DNA of 64,000 bases from Candidatus Altimarinota bacterium (GCA_027019405.1 JALUWO010000057.1:1-64000); one strand, 5' to 3'. Shown: positions 9,774 through 22,004, numbered from the stretch's first letter. Numbers and translations: made by a program. Notes: generated by a model from the letters alone, not told the origin.

Positions 9774-11132
9774 TTAATAAACAATTACTTTTTTATTTGT
9801 AAAATTCTTCATTCATCTTTCTCCAAGTTCTCTACCATATCCTGAATCTTTCAGTCAACCATATGGTAAAAATGGATAAGATGTAGGTATTTTATTCCAA
9901 AATACACTTCAACTTTCTATCATTTTACTATATTTTTCAAATTTTTCTTTACTATCTGTAATAATTGCACTTGTAAGTCCATATTTTGAAGTATTTGCTA
10001 AAGCTATAGCATCTTGTTCATCTTTTGCTTTAATTATTGGAGCTACAGGTCAAAAAGTTTCTTCCTCAAAAACTTTTATTCAAGGTTTTACATTTATTAA
10101 AACTGTTGGAGCAAAATAAAATCATTTTCTATCAATTCTTTTTCAACCTAAAACTAATTTAGCTCATTGTTTTACACTTTCTGAAACTATATTTTCAAGT
10201 TCTTCAAGCATACTTTCTTTTGCTAAAGGTCATACTTGAGTATCTTTATTAAATGGATCTCATATTTTTAATTCACTCATTGCTTTTGTAAATTTTTCTA
10301 TAAATTCATCATAATATTTTTCTAAAATTATAAATCTTTTACTAGAATTACACTTTTGACCACAAGATGACATTCTTCATTTTAGAGCAAGCTCTATTAC
10401 ATTATCAATATTTTTTGTATCTAATAAAATAAAAGGATCAAGTCATCCTAATTCTAAAATAGATGGTTTTAAATATTTTCAAGCTAATGATCATACTACT
10501 CTACCTGCTTTTTCTCATCAAGTAATATTTACTCATTTTACTCTAAAATCTGAGATTACTTTTTCAGTTAAATTACTAGAAATTTGTAAATTTTGATAAA
10601 CTCATTGTGGAAAACCTGCTTCTAAAAACAATTCTTCTATTTTTCTTGCAACTTGTGGAACATTACTTGCATGCTTTGATAAAACTACATTTCAAGCCAA
10701 AATATTTGGGACTGCATTTCTAAAAACTTGATTATAAGGAAAATTCCAAGGACTAATTGTAAAAATAACACCTAATGCTTCATAAACTTTTTTTCATTGT
10801 AATCATCATTCATCAAATTCTATATCTGCTAACCATTTTTCAGCATGTTCAGTAAAATAAATAGTTCAACTAGCAGATTTACTTACATCTCATAAAGCTC
10901 AAGAAAAAAGCATTCACATTTCAATAGTATCCAATTTTGCCATCTCTTCTTGTTGTTTAAGCATTATTTTAGCTAAATTTAAAAAAAGTTGTTTTCTCTT
11001 AGAAATAGAAGTTCTTGACCAATTTTGAAAAGACTTATTAGCAAGTTTTATTTTTTCTTCTAATTCATTCTCAGAAATATATTCATAATTTTCAATAATT
11101 TCTCAGTTTATTGGTGATATAGTTTTTGGCAT
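9774..11132 (-). CDS. NAD(P)-dependent aldehyde dehydrogenase
   Basis: A 452-residue protein of the succinate-semialdehyde-dehydrogenase type. It opens MPKTISPINGEIIENYEYIS; SPGNFPYNQVFRNAVPNIL is the nucleotide-binding entry; SILELGGLDPFIL holds the general-base Glu; and MSSCGQKCNSSKRFI holds the catalytic Cys. The C-terminal part has FEEETFGPVAPI and SYPFLPYGGLKDSGYGRELG, both typical. The family oxidises aldehydes to acids; GabD-like specificity is only a guess. Many conserved glycines are UGA. Confidence 0.9.
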
Positions 11133-11191
11133 AGGTTTAATATAAAAATTTAAATATTTATTATTATTAATAAATTTATCTTGATTATTCT

Positions 11192-11797
11192 TTATATATT
11201 TTTTAATAATTTAATCAACTCATTAAAATCTTCCTGTAAAAAATGTCCTCTATTCTCAAAAATCATAAATTTAGCTTTTGGAAGTTCTATTTTGAAATCT
11301 TTTATATTAGAAAAAGCTACTATAAAATCATCCTTACTTCAAAAAATTATAATTTTTTCTTGAATTTTTTTTAGATTATCTAAAGGCTTAGAAAAATTAA
11401 AATTTCATAAAACTTCTTTTTCATCATCTTTATAAGCTGGTGCAACTAAAAATATTTTTTCAACTTTATCTTTTAAATCATATTTATCATCTTCCTCTAA
11501 ATATTTAACTAAAAAAGTAGCCCCTAAACTATGTCCAAGTAAAATAAAATTTTGTTTTAAATAAGGTATAGTTTTTTCAAATATTATCTTCCAAGCTTTA
11601 TAATCAGCAAAACCAGAATTTGGTCTAGGAAATTTTATAACTTCAAAATCCTCTCATAAATCTCTATCTAAAATATCTGACCATTTTAATTCATTTTCTT
11701 CATATGGATTAAAATCCTGAGATTCTAAAAAATCATAAAAATCTTTAAAATTTTCTTTAGCTTCTCAACCTTTTAAAAGAATTATCTGTTTTTTCAT
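11192..11797 (-). CDS. RBBP9/YdeN-like serine hydrolase
   Basis: A 201-residue alpha/beta hydrolase. FILLGHSLGATFLVKYL is the nucleophile elbow with Ser in GHSLG, KIIIFGSKDDFIV carries the acid residue, and ENRGHFLQED the catalytic His. Short size and the absence of a lid fit the RBBP9/YdeN group. It opens with MKKQIILLKGGEAKENFKDF. Its start overlaps the end of the upstream gene by 16 bases, so it is probably translated from the same message as the MurF-like gene. Confidence 0.75.
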
Positions 11798-12108
11798 TTT
11801 TTATTTTTTAAAATATATTTAGTATGTTTTTTTATATCTTTTATTTTATGTTTTCTAATTTTTGAGTCTTTCAAATTTTTTGATAAATAAAAAATTCATT
11901 TTCTTATTTTTCTTACATTTTTTATATCTTTAGCTTCAATTACAAAAGTAATTCCAACTATAATTAAAACAATTCCAGTTGGAACAGATAATGGTAAAGG
12001 TAGGATTATTGAGATAATTCAAGTTAAAATCAAAAATCAACCTAAAAATATCCTTATAAAATAAGGTAATTTTATTTTTCTGATATTATGATAAATTTTA
12101 TGTTCCAT
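11782..12108 (-). CDS. Small two-helix membrane protein
   Basis: A 108-residue protein with a basic N-terminus (MEHKIYHNIRKIKLPYF), two hydrophobic segments at about residues 17-37 and 42-60 rich in Gly, Ile and Leu, and a long basic cytoplasmic tail. The pattern resembles small PGPGW-type or YbaN-type membrane proteins, but I would not assign either. It overlaps the MurF-like gene upstream by 11 bases and the hydrolase downstream by 16 bases, a clear operon arrangement. Confidence 0.65.
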
Positions 12109-13744
12109 AATTCTTTTTTGTTCTATTAAAAAATTTTTTAGATTTTCTTCATTCAAATAAAATAACTGTATTATTATCTATATTCTCTAAATTAATTAAT
12201 ATATTTTCTTTTTTTAATCATCCATCAATTAAGCCTTTTTTAAAACTATCTTTATAATTAACTCATATAAATAATATTTTATCTATTAACTTATTTTTAG
12301 ATATTTGTTTTGCTATATTATAATGAATTTTCTCAGATTCTTTTCAAAGTTCTAAAATATCATCTAAAACAAGTATTTTATTTTTATTTTTAAAATATTT
12401 TAATAAATCAAGTCCAGATTTTAATCATGCTTCTGAAAGATTATAAGTATCATCAATTAATATATTCTTTCATATTTTTATTATTTCCTGAGTATTTTTA
12501 GGTTTTTTAATATTTAATAAATATTTTTTTAAATCCTTAGTTTCTAATCAAATATCATAGCAAAAAGCCAAAATTCAAGTAATATTAAGTATATTATGTT
12601 CTCAGATTAAATTTGTTTCAAAAGTTTCTCTTAGTCAATTATAACTAAATTCAAATTTTGTTTTTAAATCATTTATTTCTATTATTTTTGATTTAGCACA
12701 TGCTTTTTCAGATTTCACTCAATATCTAATAATATTTGTAGTATTGATATTTTCTAAATATTTTTCTATAAATTTATTATCATTGTTTACATATAAAAAT
12801 CAATTATTTTCTTTTACTTTTTCTAAAATTTCAAATTTTGCTTTAATTATATTTTCTTGATTTCAAAAAAGTCATATATGTTGATTTCAAATTGCAGTTA
12901 AAAATCAATATTTATGATTTACTATTTTTCATAAAAGTGATATTTCTCAAATTCTATAAGCTCACATTTCAGCTACAAAATATTTATATTTATTACTTAA
13001 TTTATTTAAAATAAGTGCTGAAACTGACATTTCTGTATTTTGATTTTCTGGAGTTTTAAGTATAGATCAGTCTTGTTCTAAAATAGAACTTAAAAATTCT
13101 TTTACACTTGATTTACCATAACTTCAAGTAATTCAAATTTTTATAGAAGTATTAATTTTTTTTGATTTTTCTATAGCTTTTTTAATTTGTTTATTTTTTT
13201 TATAATTTACAAGAGGTAAAGAAATAATATTATAAAAAAATATAATTAAAGGTAATCCTAAATAGACTCCTAAAATATATAAATAACTAAAACTCCACAA
13301 ATTCCAGCTATAAAAATAATATAAATCTATACTTGCTCAAATTATAAAAAGTAATAATAGTATAACTAATCTTCAAGTTATTATTGGTTTTATTATTTTC
13401 TTTCTAAAAATTTTTCATAGGACAAAAATATTTTCAATAACTAAAAATCAAATAAAAATCCAATAAAATGTTCACCAAAAAGTAACTAAATAAGGAGTTT
13501 TTATAAAATAAGGAATCCAAATTAAAATAGAAATAATAAATAACATTAATTCAACAACACTAAAAATGCTAAATAATGCATCTCTTCATTGTTTAGTTGT
13601 AATATATTCTTTAAATCTATCCCATCTATATTCTTTTAATTGAATTGTATAAAGCCAAAAAGAAAGCTTATAAAACAATGGTAAAGCTCATAGAATAAAT
13701 AATTCTATATAATCAAATGGTTCTCAAATTATTAAATTTTGCAT
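12098..13744 (-). CDS. MurF-like Mur ligase with an N-terminal membrane domain
   Basis: A 548-residue protein in two parts. Residues 1-180 contain about five hydrophobic segments. The rest is a Mur ligase: IKIGITGSYGKSSVKEFL (P-loop, about 201-218), TPENQNTEMSVSALIL, a VAEMGAYRIGEI strand typical of MurF, FLTAIGNQHIGLFG, and ILIDDTYNLSEAGLKSGLDL carrying the DxYN motif. MurF adds D-Ala-D-Ala to UDP-MurNAc-tripeptide. The usual MurF uridine-binding N-terminal domain seems to be replaced by the membrane part, so a lipid-linked or other substrate is possible. It is first in an overlapping three-gene operon. Confidence 0.8.
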
Positions 13745-13813
13745 ATAGTAAATTAAATATATAATAATATTTTTATATTTTCTCCTTATAAAAGGAAAGC
13801 TAAAGAGAAAGGA

Positions 13814-14608
13814 CTATATATTATCTAAAAAAGTTTTAACAAGTCTTTCTGGATTTTTAAGATGTATTCAGTGAGTTTCATTATCTAAAATTACTAATTT
13901 TGAATTTTTTATATTATTTCTCATAAAATGAGCATCAGAAACTGGAGTATAACTATCTTTTTCTCACCAAATCAAAAGAGTATGATTATCTATATTTTTT
14001 ATTTCATCTTTTAAGTCTGAAGAAATCATATTTAAATAAGTTTGTTTTAAGTTTGGATTATTTTCAGCTTTCAAATAATCATGACTTCAAATAGCTTTAT
14101 AAAATAAAATTCTAAGTTTTTTAAATCACTTTATATTTTTTAAAAATTTTAATGATTTAATTAGGTTATTAAATATTTTTCTTTTTAGACTTCTTTTTTT
14201 ATCATTTCTAATTCAAGCAGAATTGTTTAAAACAAGTCTTAATATTTTTATTTTTTTTCTATTTACTAATTTTATAGAAATAGCTCATCAATTACTATGT
14301 CCCCATAAAATAAGATTATCAAAATTTAAATCTTTATATTTTTGTTTTAAATCTTCAATAAACTTTTCTATAATTTCAGCATAATTATCTAAATTATAAA
14401 CATCACTACATTTAGTTAGTTTACTAGCACAAGGAATATCAGGAATAATTACATGAAATCAATTCTCACTTAACAACTTACCTACTTTTGTCCAACTAGA
14501 ACTAGCTCCTTGCCAACCATGTAAAATCAAAATAATATCAGAATTTTTATTTTGGTTTTCAAAAAATTCATAACTAAGATTAGTATTATTAACCTTTATT
14601 TCTTGCAT
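13814..14608 (-). CDS. Alpha/beta hydrolase
   Basis: A 264-residue hydrolase: IILILHGWQGASSSW (oxyanion HG motif), LILGGHSNGGAISI (nucleophile Ser in GHSNGG), TLLIGGEKDSYTPV (acid), and NETHGIHLKNPE (His). It is a general esterase/lipase-type fold with unknown substrate. The ATG directly follows the T run of a hairpin, so the message from its own promoter may be nearly leaderless. Confidence 0.8.
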
Positions 14609-14611
14609 AAA

Positions 14612-14641
14612 AAAATACTTATAAATAATTATAAGTATTTT
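14612..14641. terminator. Hairpin touching the hydrolase start codon
   Basis: AAAATACTTATAA (14612-14624) pairs perfectly with TTATAAGTATTTT (14629-14641) around a four-base loop. In the minus direction it ends the APH-like gene unit and its T run reaches the ATG at 14608. Confidence 0.7.
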
Positions 14642-14672
14642 ATGATTTAATTTTTATTTTTCAACTAATTCT
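14629..14672 (-). repeat. 44-bp exact copy of the TelA-family gene 3' end and its downstream hairpin arm
   Basis: These 44 bases are identical to 24514-24557. At 24.5 kb they are the last codons of the TelA-family gene (reading ELVEK then stop) plus one arm of its terminator. Here they sit between the APH-like and hydrolase genes with no TelA gene attached. The copy carries a promoter-like pair on the minus strand: TTGAAA (14664-14659), 16 bases, TAAAAT (14642-14637). Confidence 0.85.
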
Positions 14673-14676
14673 TGAT

Positions 14677-15513
14677 TTAAAAATTTTTAATTTTTTCTAA
14701 TAAATAATTAAAATTATTCTTATATATTTCATCATTCATAATTTCAAAAATAGTAGTTTTCTTATATAAAAATTTAATAGTTTTAACAAAATCTTCATCA
14801 TAAAATCATAAATATTTCACTATAATATTTTCAAAAATTTCTTCTCACCAATCAAGAAAATGAACAAAATCATTCTCTCTTCAAGATAATCTACAATCTG
14901 AAAAATCTATAATTCAAGAAATTTTATTCTTTTGATAATCAAAAATTATATTTTTTGCTTGAATATCAGTATGTACTAATGCTTTTTCTTTAAAATTTAA
15001 AGCAAATAAATCATCTATATATAATTTTAATTTTTTTATATAAGTATATTCTACTTTTCATCTTAATCTAATATCAATTTCATTTTTTAAATAATCTTTA
15101 TATATATTATAATCAGCTTCTTCAGATTTTAAAAAATCAAATTTATTAATAGGAATTGAATGCAATTCTTTTAAAAATAAAACTATATCATCTAAAATAT
15201 TATTTAAATCATCTTTATTTAAATAAATTAAACTTATTTTTTTTATTATATTTCAAGGAATGATTTTATATTTATATCAAATTCATCAAACTATTTTAAT
15301 ATTAGGTATATTTATACTAATATTCTCTTTTAATATATCTAAAATTTTTTTTTCTTTTTCTAATTCATTTATATTTTTTTCTTTTTTAGGAAATCTATAA
15401 ACAATAGAATTATCAATAATAAAGACATAATAATCCCATCATTCTTTTATTTTATATTCAAAATCTTTTCACAAATCTTCAAAAATAATATTATAGTATT
15501 TTTTTATTAACAT
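14677..15513 (-). CDS. Aminoglycoside-phosphotransferase-like kinase (APH/choline kinase fold)
   Basis: A 278-residue kinase-like protein. ALVHTDIQAKNIIFD is the catalytic loop (HxDxxxxN), and ISGIIDFSDCRLSGRENDF contains the metal-binding Asp of the DFG-like motif. An N-terminal Lys-rich lobe with YYVFIIDNSIVYRFPK precedes them. APH-fold proteins phosphorylate aminoglycosides, choline, homoserine or sugars; in this sugar-gene neighbourhood a metabolite kinase is more likely than resistance. It follows the ATP-grasp gene after a one-base gap, so they are co-transcribed. Confidence 0.8.
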
Positions 15514-15514
15514 A

Positions 15515-16744
15515 TTAAATAATTTTATTAAAAATTTCTTTAAGATATCTTATTCAATTTTCATTAAAAATATCTAATTTTAAATAAAGTTCAACTAAAT
15601 TATCTGGGTTTTCTCAAGCTGCAGATAACCATAATACAGGATATCACCATTCCTGACCTTCACATTTTATATTCATAATCTGTTCTTGTCAAAAAGATTT
15701 TCAAAAAGATTTTAAAATATTAGCTATTTCTAACAAACTTCTTTCAGAAAAATCTTGATATTTTTCTTTTATAAATCTTTTAGCAATAGGAATTCATAAA
15801 AATTTTTCATTTCAAGTATTATATGCAAAATTATTAGGTAATGTACTTCAAGTAGTTCTATGAATTCAATTTGCTTCAATTATAAAAACTTTTATTTGAT
15901 TATTTTCTTTTGAAAATATTAAATCAAATCAGATATTCCCCCTTATTCATTCTTTGTTTAATCACTCTAATAAATTTCTTAAATCAGTTTCTATTTGTTT
16001 TTCTAACTTTAATTTTTCCTCTAAACTTAAAAATCAAAAAAAATTATCAGATGAAAAGTATCATCAATTATCAGTATAATTATGAACTAATCCCCAATTT
16101 TCAATTCTATAATTTTGAATAGAAAAGGTAATACTTCATTCTCAAATTTTATTTTCTACAAATTCTTGAATTAATAATTCAGAATTTAAATTTCATCATT
16201 TTTTTCTAAATTTTGAAAGACTTTCTTCAATAGATTTTTTAAGTTTATTTTTACTAGAATAATTATTAATAATTCAAACTCAATTTCAATTTCCATCTAA
16301 TAAAGGATGTTTTAATACAATTTTGTCTTCTTGAGAAAATTTTGATCTAATAACTTTTAATATTTCATCAATTTTATCTTTTTTATCAGAAGAAATAAAA
16401 TATGATTTTGGTAAATAATCTATAATATTATATTTTTTAAAATATTCATATATTCATATTTTTGATAAAATTTTATGTTTTTCAGGATTTTTATAAAATC
16501 AAGGAATTTGTAATTTTCAACTATTATTTAATATTTGAATATTATTATCATCATATAAAATTTTTAAAACCTTTTTTTTTGTTAACTCTTCAACTTCTAA
16601 TCAAAATCTAAATAAATTATCTAATCTAACTTTATCTACTAAATTAGAAGTATTAGTTGTATAAATAATATCTTCTTGACTTGTTAATCTAATTCATCAT
16701 CAAATAGCTTGACTTAATTCATCTTCTATACAAATAGTTTCCAT
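15515..16744 (-). CDS. ATP-grasp domain protein
   Basis: A 409-residue protein. IVLKHPLLDGNGNGVGII is the glycine-rich ATP-clamping loop after the Lys strand, ELLIQEFVENKIGEGSIT supplies the next conserved acidic strand, and RGNIGFDLIFSKENNQIKV with FIIEANGIHRTTG contains the D and E-x-N metal-binding pattern. ATP-grasp enzymes join a carboxylate to an amine or thiol. The last 90 residues are an unfamiliar domain. Coupling to the APH-like kinase one base downstream suggests a two-step conversion of the same small molecule, an inference only. Confidence 0.75.
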
Positions 16745-16752
16745 ATTTTTAA

Positions 16753-17604
16753 TTAGTTAAAAAAATATTTTGATATTTTTCATTTTGAAGCTTTATTTAT
16801 AAAAATCCATATTTTAAACAAAATACTATATTTTAATATCTTCATAAAAAGCAATTTATAATTTTTAGTTATTCAATTTAAATGTAATATTTTTATATTA
16901 TTAAATAATTTTTTATCATTATATTTCATAAAAAATAATCTATATTGAAAATTTGATTTATAATCATTACTTATTTTTATATTATTCTTGTGTAAAAAAA
17001 TATTAATTATAGATTGATCTGCAAACCTAATAAAATTCTTATAATTATTTTTTATTTCAATAAATTCCTTAAAAACTTTATTTGTTAAATATTTTTTTGT
17101 TACTAAAAACATTCAAGCATTAGCACATTTTGGAGTTTTTGAAATATTATCTTGCTTAAAAAGTTTTTTTAAATTTTTATCATTTATATTTATAAAATCA
17201 TGTCACTCATAAATATCTTCAACTATAAAAAAATCATCTTTTTTAAAAATATAATCTAGAGGTCCTAAAATCAACATATCAACATCTAAATGTAAAACTT
17301 TATCAAATTTTCTAAAATATTCATTCCAAATCATAAATCTTGCATAAAATACTATTGAATCATATTTACTACTATTTAAATGTAACATTATAGGTCATAT
17401 AAGGCTTTCAGTTATACTATTTTCTATAAACTTAATATTTTTATTTACAAAAAAAGCTTTACTTTTTTGTTTTTCAGTTAAATTAATATAAATTATATGA
17501 ATTAAAGGATGGTCTTTATAATTTTTTTTTATAACTCTTAAAAATTCTAATAATAAGGTATAAAAATTATTATCAATTGAAACAAATATTGTATTTTTTT
17601 TCAT
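16753..17604 (-). CDS. Family 8 glycosyltransferase
   Basis: A 283-residue GT-A enzyme. It opens with NTIFVSIDNNFYTLLLEFL, then YARFMIWNEYFRKFDKVLHL and LDVDMLILGPLDYIF, where DVD is the DxD metal and nucleotide-sugar site. NAGMFLVTKK and FADQSIINIFLHKN complete the GT8 pattern as in LPS galactosyl and glucosyl transferases. Donor and acceptor are unknown. It lies in a head-to-tail run with two GT2 genes and a deacetylase. Confidence 0.85.
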
Positions 17605-17612
17605 AAATTCTT

Positions 17613-18524
17613 TTAAAAACTAAATTCATATATTAAAAATGACTCATTTTTTTGTATTTTTTTTTCTATCTCATTTATCTTATTTTCCAATCTAAAATTA
17701 ATTTTTACTTCAAAATCATCTTTTTTTTCATAAAAATAACTTTTAGCTTCTCTAATTAATTCTAAAGCTTTTTCTATATTATTTTTATGTTTATAATAAA
17801 TATATGTAACAACTAAATAAGAATTTAATTTTTCAACAGGAAAATTAATATCATCATTATTAATAACTTTAGATAAAATATTAATTGCTTTATCTATTTC
17901 TCAAATTTTAAAATATGAATATCATAAAAACCAAAATATTCTATTATTTCATCATTTTTGTTTAATATCATACAACATTTGTTCTATATATAATTTTGTT
18001 TTTTTTAAAAAAAAATTTGGAAAATGTTTTAATTCTACTAAATGTAAATATTCTGCTTTATATCAGTATTTTCTTAAAAATTGTTGAGGATTAGCATGTA
18101 CATATCAATCAAAAAATACTCATTTTTTTAATAAAGAAAGCTTATAATCTTCAAAAGGTTCTCAATATCTATAATCAAGAAATTTTAAAAAATATCAATA
18201 TATACCAGTCTTTAAATTAATTTTTCTTATTTTTAATACATCTTCTCTTGAAATAAATTCATCTGCATCTAATATCAAAATTAAATCAGAATTATTTAAT
18301 TTTATAGATTTATTTCTTGCTTCTATTAAACTTCAGTTATTATCTAATTTTCAATTATATACTTTTATTCAATATTTTTCTTTTAACAATTCTGGTCATC
18401 AATCTTTAGAACCAGTATCAACTATAATAATATCATCAAATAATTCATAAATAATTCAGAAGTGTTTATTTAAAAAATCTATTTCATTTTTTATTATCAT
18501 ACTTAATCATAAAGTAAAACTCAT
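17613..18524 (-). CDS. Family 2 glycosyltransferase with C-terminal helical repeats
   Basis: A 303-residue protein. SFTLGLSMIIKNEIDFLNKH is the N-terminal strand, IIIVDTGSKDGGPELLKEKY the nucleotide-binding segment, and LILILDADEFIS holds the DAD metal site. The last 130 residues look like TPR-type helices (FGFLGYSYFKIGEIDKAINI). This two-part build is common in SunS-like and WaaE-like transferases. It starts eight bases from the GT8 gene. Confidence 0.85.
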
Positions 18525-18540
18525 TTTTTTATTTAAAAAA

Positions 18541-19383
18541 TTAAAATTCTTTCATAGTTAAAATTCAAATATTTTTTTCTTTTAGAATTTGTTCAATTTT
18601 ATTTTTTAAAAATAAATATTCAATATACCTATTTTTTTTATCCAAAATAAAATCTTCTCAATAATTTTCAATTACATGAAATATAAAATAATTAACTCAA
18701 TTAGATAAATTATCTACTCTTTTTTTAAAATTACTACTAAATCACTCTAATCAATTATTATAATATTTATTATTTCCTAAAGACCATGGATCCATTCAAT
18801 CAAAAACTTTAAATCATTTTTTTATATATTCATTTATTTCTTTTCCACAGCCTCAAAACCAATCTCCTATACTAGGATTTTCTTCATATGGATTACTTGG
18901 ATATTTCAAAAAAGGTTTTAAATTATACTTTTTAGCTAATTCTATATAATATTTTATAATTTTTTTATGTAATAAAACTCACATATGAGAATCTATATGA
19001 GTTAATTCAACTCAATGATCCAATGTATATATTACTTGATTCTCTATTTCTTTTATTATATGTTCTATATTAGCATTATTAAATAATTCATATATATTTG
19101 AATAAAATTTTCAATCTTCATTTACTAATGTTTCTACTTTTTTAATTTCAGTAACTGGCTTAGTTTTTTTAGTTTCCCACTCAGAAGTTAATGTTAAATG
19201 TAATCAAGTATCAATTTTTTTAGAATAAGTATTTTTATATCTTTTTACATAATCTTGAAATCATTCTGTTACAGACATTAAACTAGTTGAAAATTTTAAA
19301 CCTTTTTCATATAAACTAAAAATTGCATCATTAGTTTTTTTTGATAATCAAACATCATCTATATGTATAATTATTTCTTTCAT
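18541..19383 (-). CDS. ChbG/YdjC-family carbohydrate deacetylase
   Basis: A 280-residue protein. MKEIIIHIDDVGLSKKTNDA carries the metal-binding Asp pair, SLMSVTEGF and DTGLHLTLTSEG a metal His, and VELTHIDSHMGVL another conserved His. These are the hallmarks of YdjC-like enzymes, which remove acetyl groups from chito-oligosaccharides or related N-acetylated glycans. Placed between two GT2 genes it probably trims an N-acetyl sugar in the locus product. Confidence 0.85.
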
Positions 19384-19388
19384 ATTTT

Positions 19389-20276
19389 TTAACATATATT
19401 GTTATAATCTATTTTTACTTCTTTTTCTTCAAGTCATAATTTTTCTAATATAAATTCCTTTTCATTATCTGTTAATTGCATTTCTTTCTTTCACATAAAT
19501 CTATATATACTTAATCTAGTCTTTCATTCTTCTTTATAAATTCTAACTTCTATCTTAGAAGTTATATCCCATTTTTCACAAAAATGTTTTATAGAAGAGG
19601 TATTATCTTGAACATTATAATGTTTAATTAATATATCATTATGATTAATTCAAAAAGTATCATCATATCATACACATAATCATTTATTTTTTATATTAAG
19701 AAAAAAATCATCATGTTCTCTTGCAAACTTTAATTCTTCATCCCATCATCAATTTTCTATAATCTTTTTAGTTTTTCAAACAAAATAATTAAAAATTGTA
19801 TCATAAATTCAGACATTATATAATTTTTTATTTTCTAATCAAACAAAGTGAATTAAGGTATCACCTAAAAACTCATATTTTCAATGAAAATCATATTTTT
19901 CAGATCAAATATTATTAACTTCTCCTCATAAAATATCTAAATTCAAACCTTGAAATTTTTCCATAAAAGAAAGGAGTTTTGTTTTTTCTTTATTAATTTT
20001 AAAATCATCATCCATAAACAAAACTAAGTCTGTATTTACTTTTTCTAATCAAATATTTCTAGAACAAGATATACCATTATTTAACATATGAATATACTCT
20101 AAATTAATTTTATTTGATTCTTTTTTTAAAATTCTATTTATCTCCTTACTAGTATCTATTACTATTAAATTTAAATCTGGATAATCAATATTTAAACTAT
20201 TAATTAAACTCATTATTTCTTTTGGTCTTTCATAGGTTGGAATAACCACAGAAAGATTTCAAATATCAAAACTCAT
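19389..20276 (-). CDS. Family 2 glycosyltransferase
   Basis: A 295-residue protein. NLSVVIPTYERPKEIMSL is the canonical GT2 start, LNLIVIDTSKE the nucleotide-binding strand, DLVLFMDDDFKINKEKT the DDD metal site, and GGGDEELKFAREHDDFFLNI the acceptor/catalytic region with the E/H-DDFF pattern of chain-type transferases. It starts ten bases from the ABC-F gene upstream and ends five bases before the YdjC gene. Confidence 0.85.
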
Positions 20277-20286
20277 AAATAATTAT

Positions 20287-21960
20287 TTATTTACAAAAAT
20301 AATCTTCTAATCAATTAACTTCTTTTAAAGTTCATTTTTCTACTAAGTAAAATTTATTAAAACCTATATTTTCTAAAAACTTTTTATCATGACTAGTTAC
20401 TATTAAATTTCAATTAAATTCTTTTAAAGCTAATTCTAATTGTTCAACTCATTCAAGATCTAAATGATTTGTTGGTTCATCAAATATTAAAGTATTACAT
20501 TTTTTTAAAGTAAAATAAGCTAATAGCATTCTACTTCTTTGTCATGGACTTAAAAGTCATATTTTTTTATTTCTATCTTCCTTATTAAAATTAAATCTTG
20601 CTAAAATAGAATTAATTTTACTTTCTTCTATTCAATCTAATTGTTCAGATAAAAAATTAAAAACTGTTTTATCTGAACTTAAATTTTGATGTTCTTGAAG
20701 ATAATTTCAAATAACTATTCAAGGAGAAATAGTTATCTCTCAATTTTTAGATTTTAACTCTCAATTGATTAACTTAATAAAAGTACTTTTTCAAGCTCAA
20801 TTATCTCATAAAATAACTACTTTTTCTCATGAATTTATAGAAAATTTTTCAATTATTATTCATCTATCACTATTAAGATATTTAAAATCTAAATTTTCTA
20901 TAATAATTCATCAATATACTTTTTCTTCTAATCTTAAACTAAAACTTAATTTTTTCTGTTTATTAAATATTGGTTTATTTCTTTGAATATCTTCTAATTG
21001 TTTTTTTATTTTTTTAATTTCTTTTCAGTTACTATTTTGAGCAGTTTCTCTAGCTTTATTAGCTGCTGCTTTATTATTATCTCTAACCCTTTTAACCTTT
21101 GAGGTAGAATTTTTTCTAGATTGTAATTCAGCAAGTCTTTCTTTTAATTTATTAACTTTTTCAATGTATTGAATATATTCAGCATTTTCTTTATTTAAAT
21201 TCAATTCTTTTTCATATTTATATAAATCATAATTTCAATTATAAATATTAACTCATCTAGAATTTAATTCTAAGGTTTTATTAGTAACTTCATTTAAAAA
21301 AATTCTATCATGAGATATAATTAAACTTGTTATTACTTTTGATTTTATATAATCAATTAACCATTCTATTGATCTAATATCAAGGTTATTAGTAGGTTCA
21401 TCAAGTAATAAAATATCTCATCAAGTTAAAAGAGAACCTGCTAATAAAATTTTACTTTTTTGTCATCAACTTAAATTAATTATTTTTGATTTTCTTGATA
21501 TTCATTCAATTTTTAATCAATCCAAAATTTTATCTACTACATTATTAAATTCATATCATCATAATTTTTCATATTGAGTTTGAATTTCTCATAATTCATC
21601 AAAAATAAAATCATCATAAGAATCTGAAGATATTTCTTCATATAATTCTTCTAATTTTCTTCATAATTTTTTAATTCAAGTTCTATCTTCAAAATAATCA
21701 ATAACAGTATCAAATTTTTTTAATTCTTCTTCATTTAATTCTTGAGGCATATAACCTATTAATGGATTTTTTACATTATATTTAACTTCTCAAGAATCTG
21801 GTTCAATAATTCATGCTATTATTTTTAACAATGTAGATTTTCATCTTCAATTTTCTCATACAATTCAAATTTTATCATTATCTCAAAATCAAGATATTGT
21901 TAAATTATCAAATATCTTTTTTCATCAATAACTTTTTGAAATTTGGTTAAGTTTAAACAT
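20287..21960 (-). CDS. ABC-F family ATPase (ribosome-associated type)
   Basis: A 557-residue soluble protein with two ABC ATPase cassettes. Cassette 1 has GENGRGKSTLLKIIAG (Walker A), INLSGGQKSKILLAGSLL (signature) and ILLLDEPTNNLD (Walker B). A basic, coiled linker with AELQSRKNSTSKVKRVRD follows. Cassette 2 has GDNGAGKSTFIKLI, LLSPGQRSRMLLAYF and TLIFDEPTNHLD. No membrane segment exists, so it is ABC-F rather than a transporter; such proteins act on the ribosome in stall rescue or antibiotic protection. It leads the glycosyltransferase run, though functional linkage is doubtful. Confidence 0.9.
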
Positions 21961-22004
21961 TAGTAATAAAATTATATTATAAGATATATAAATAAGATAT
22001 ATAA

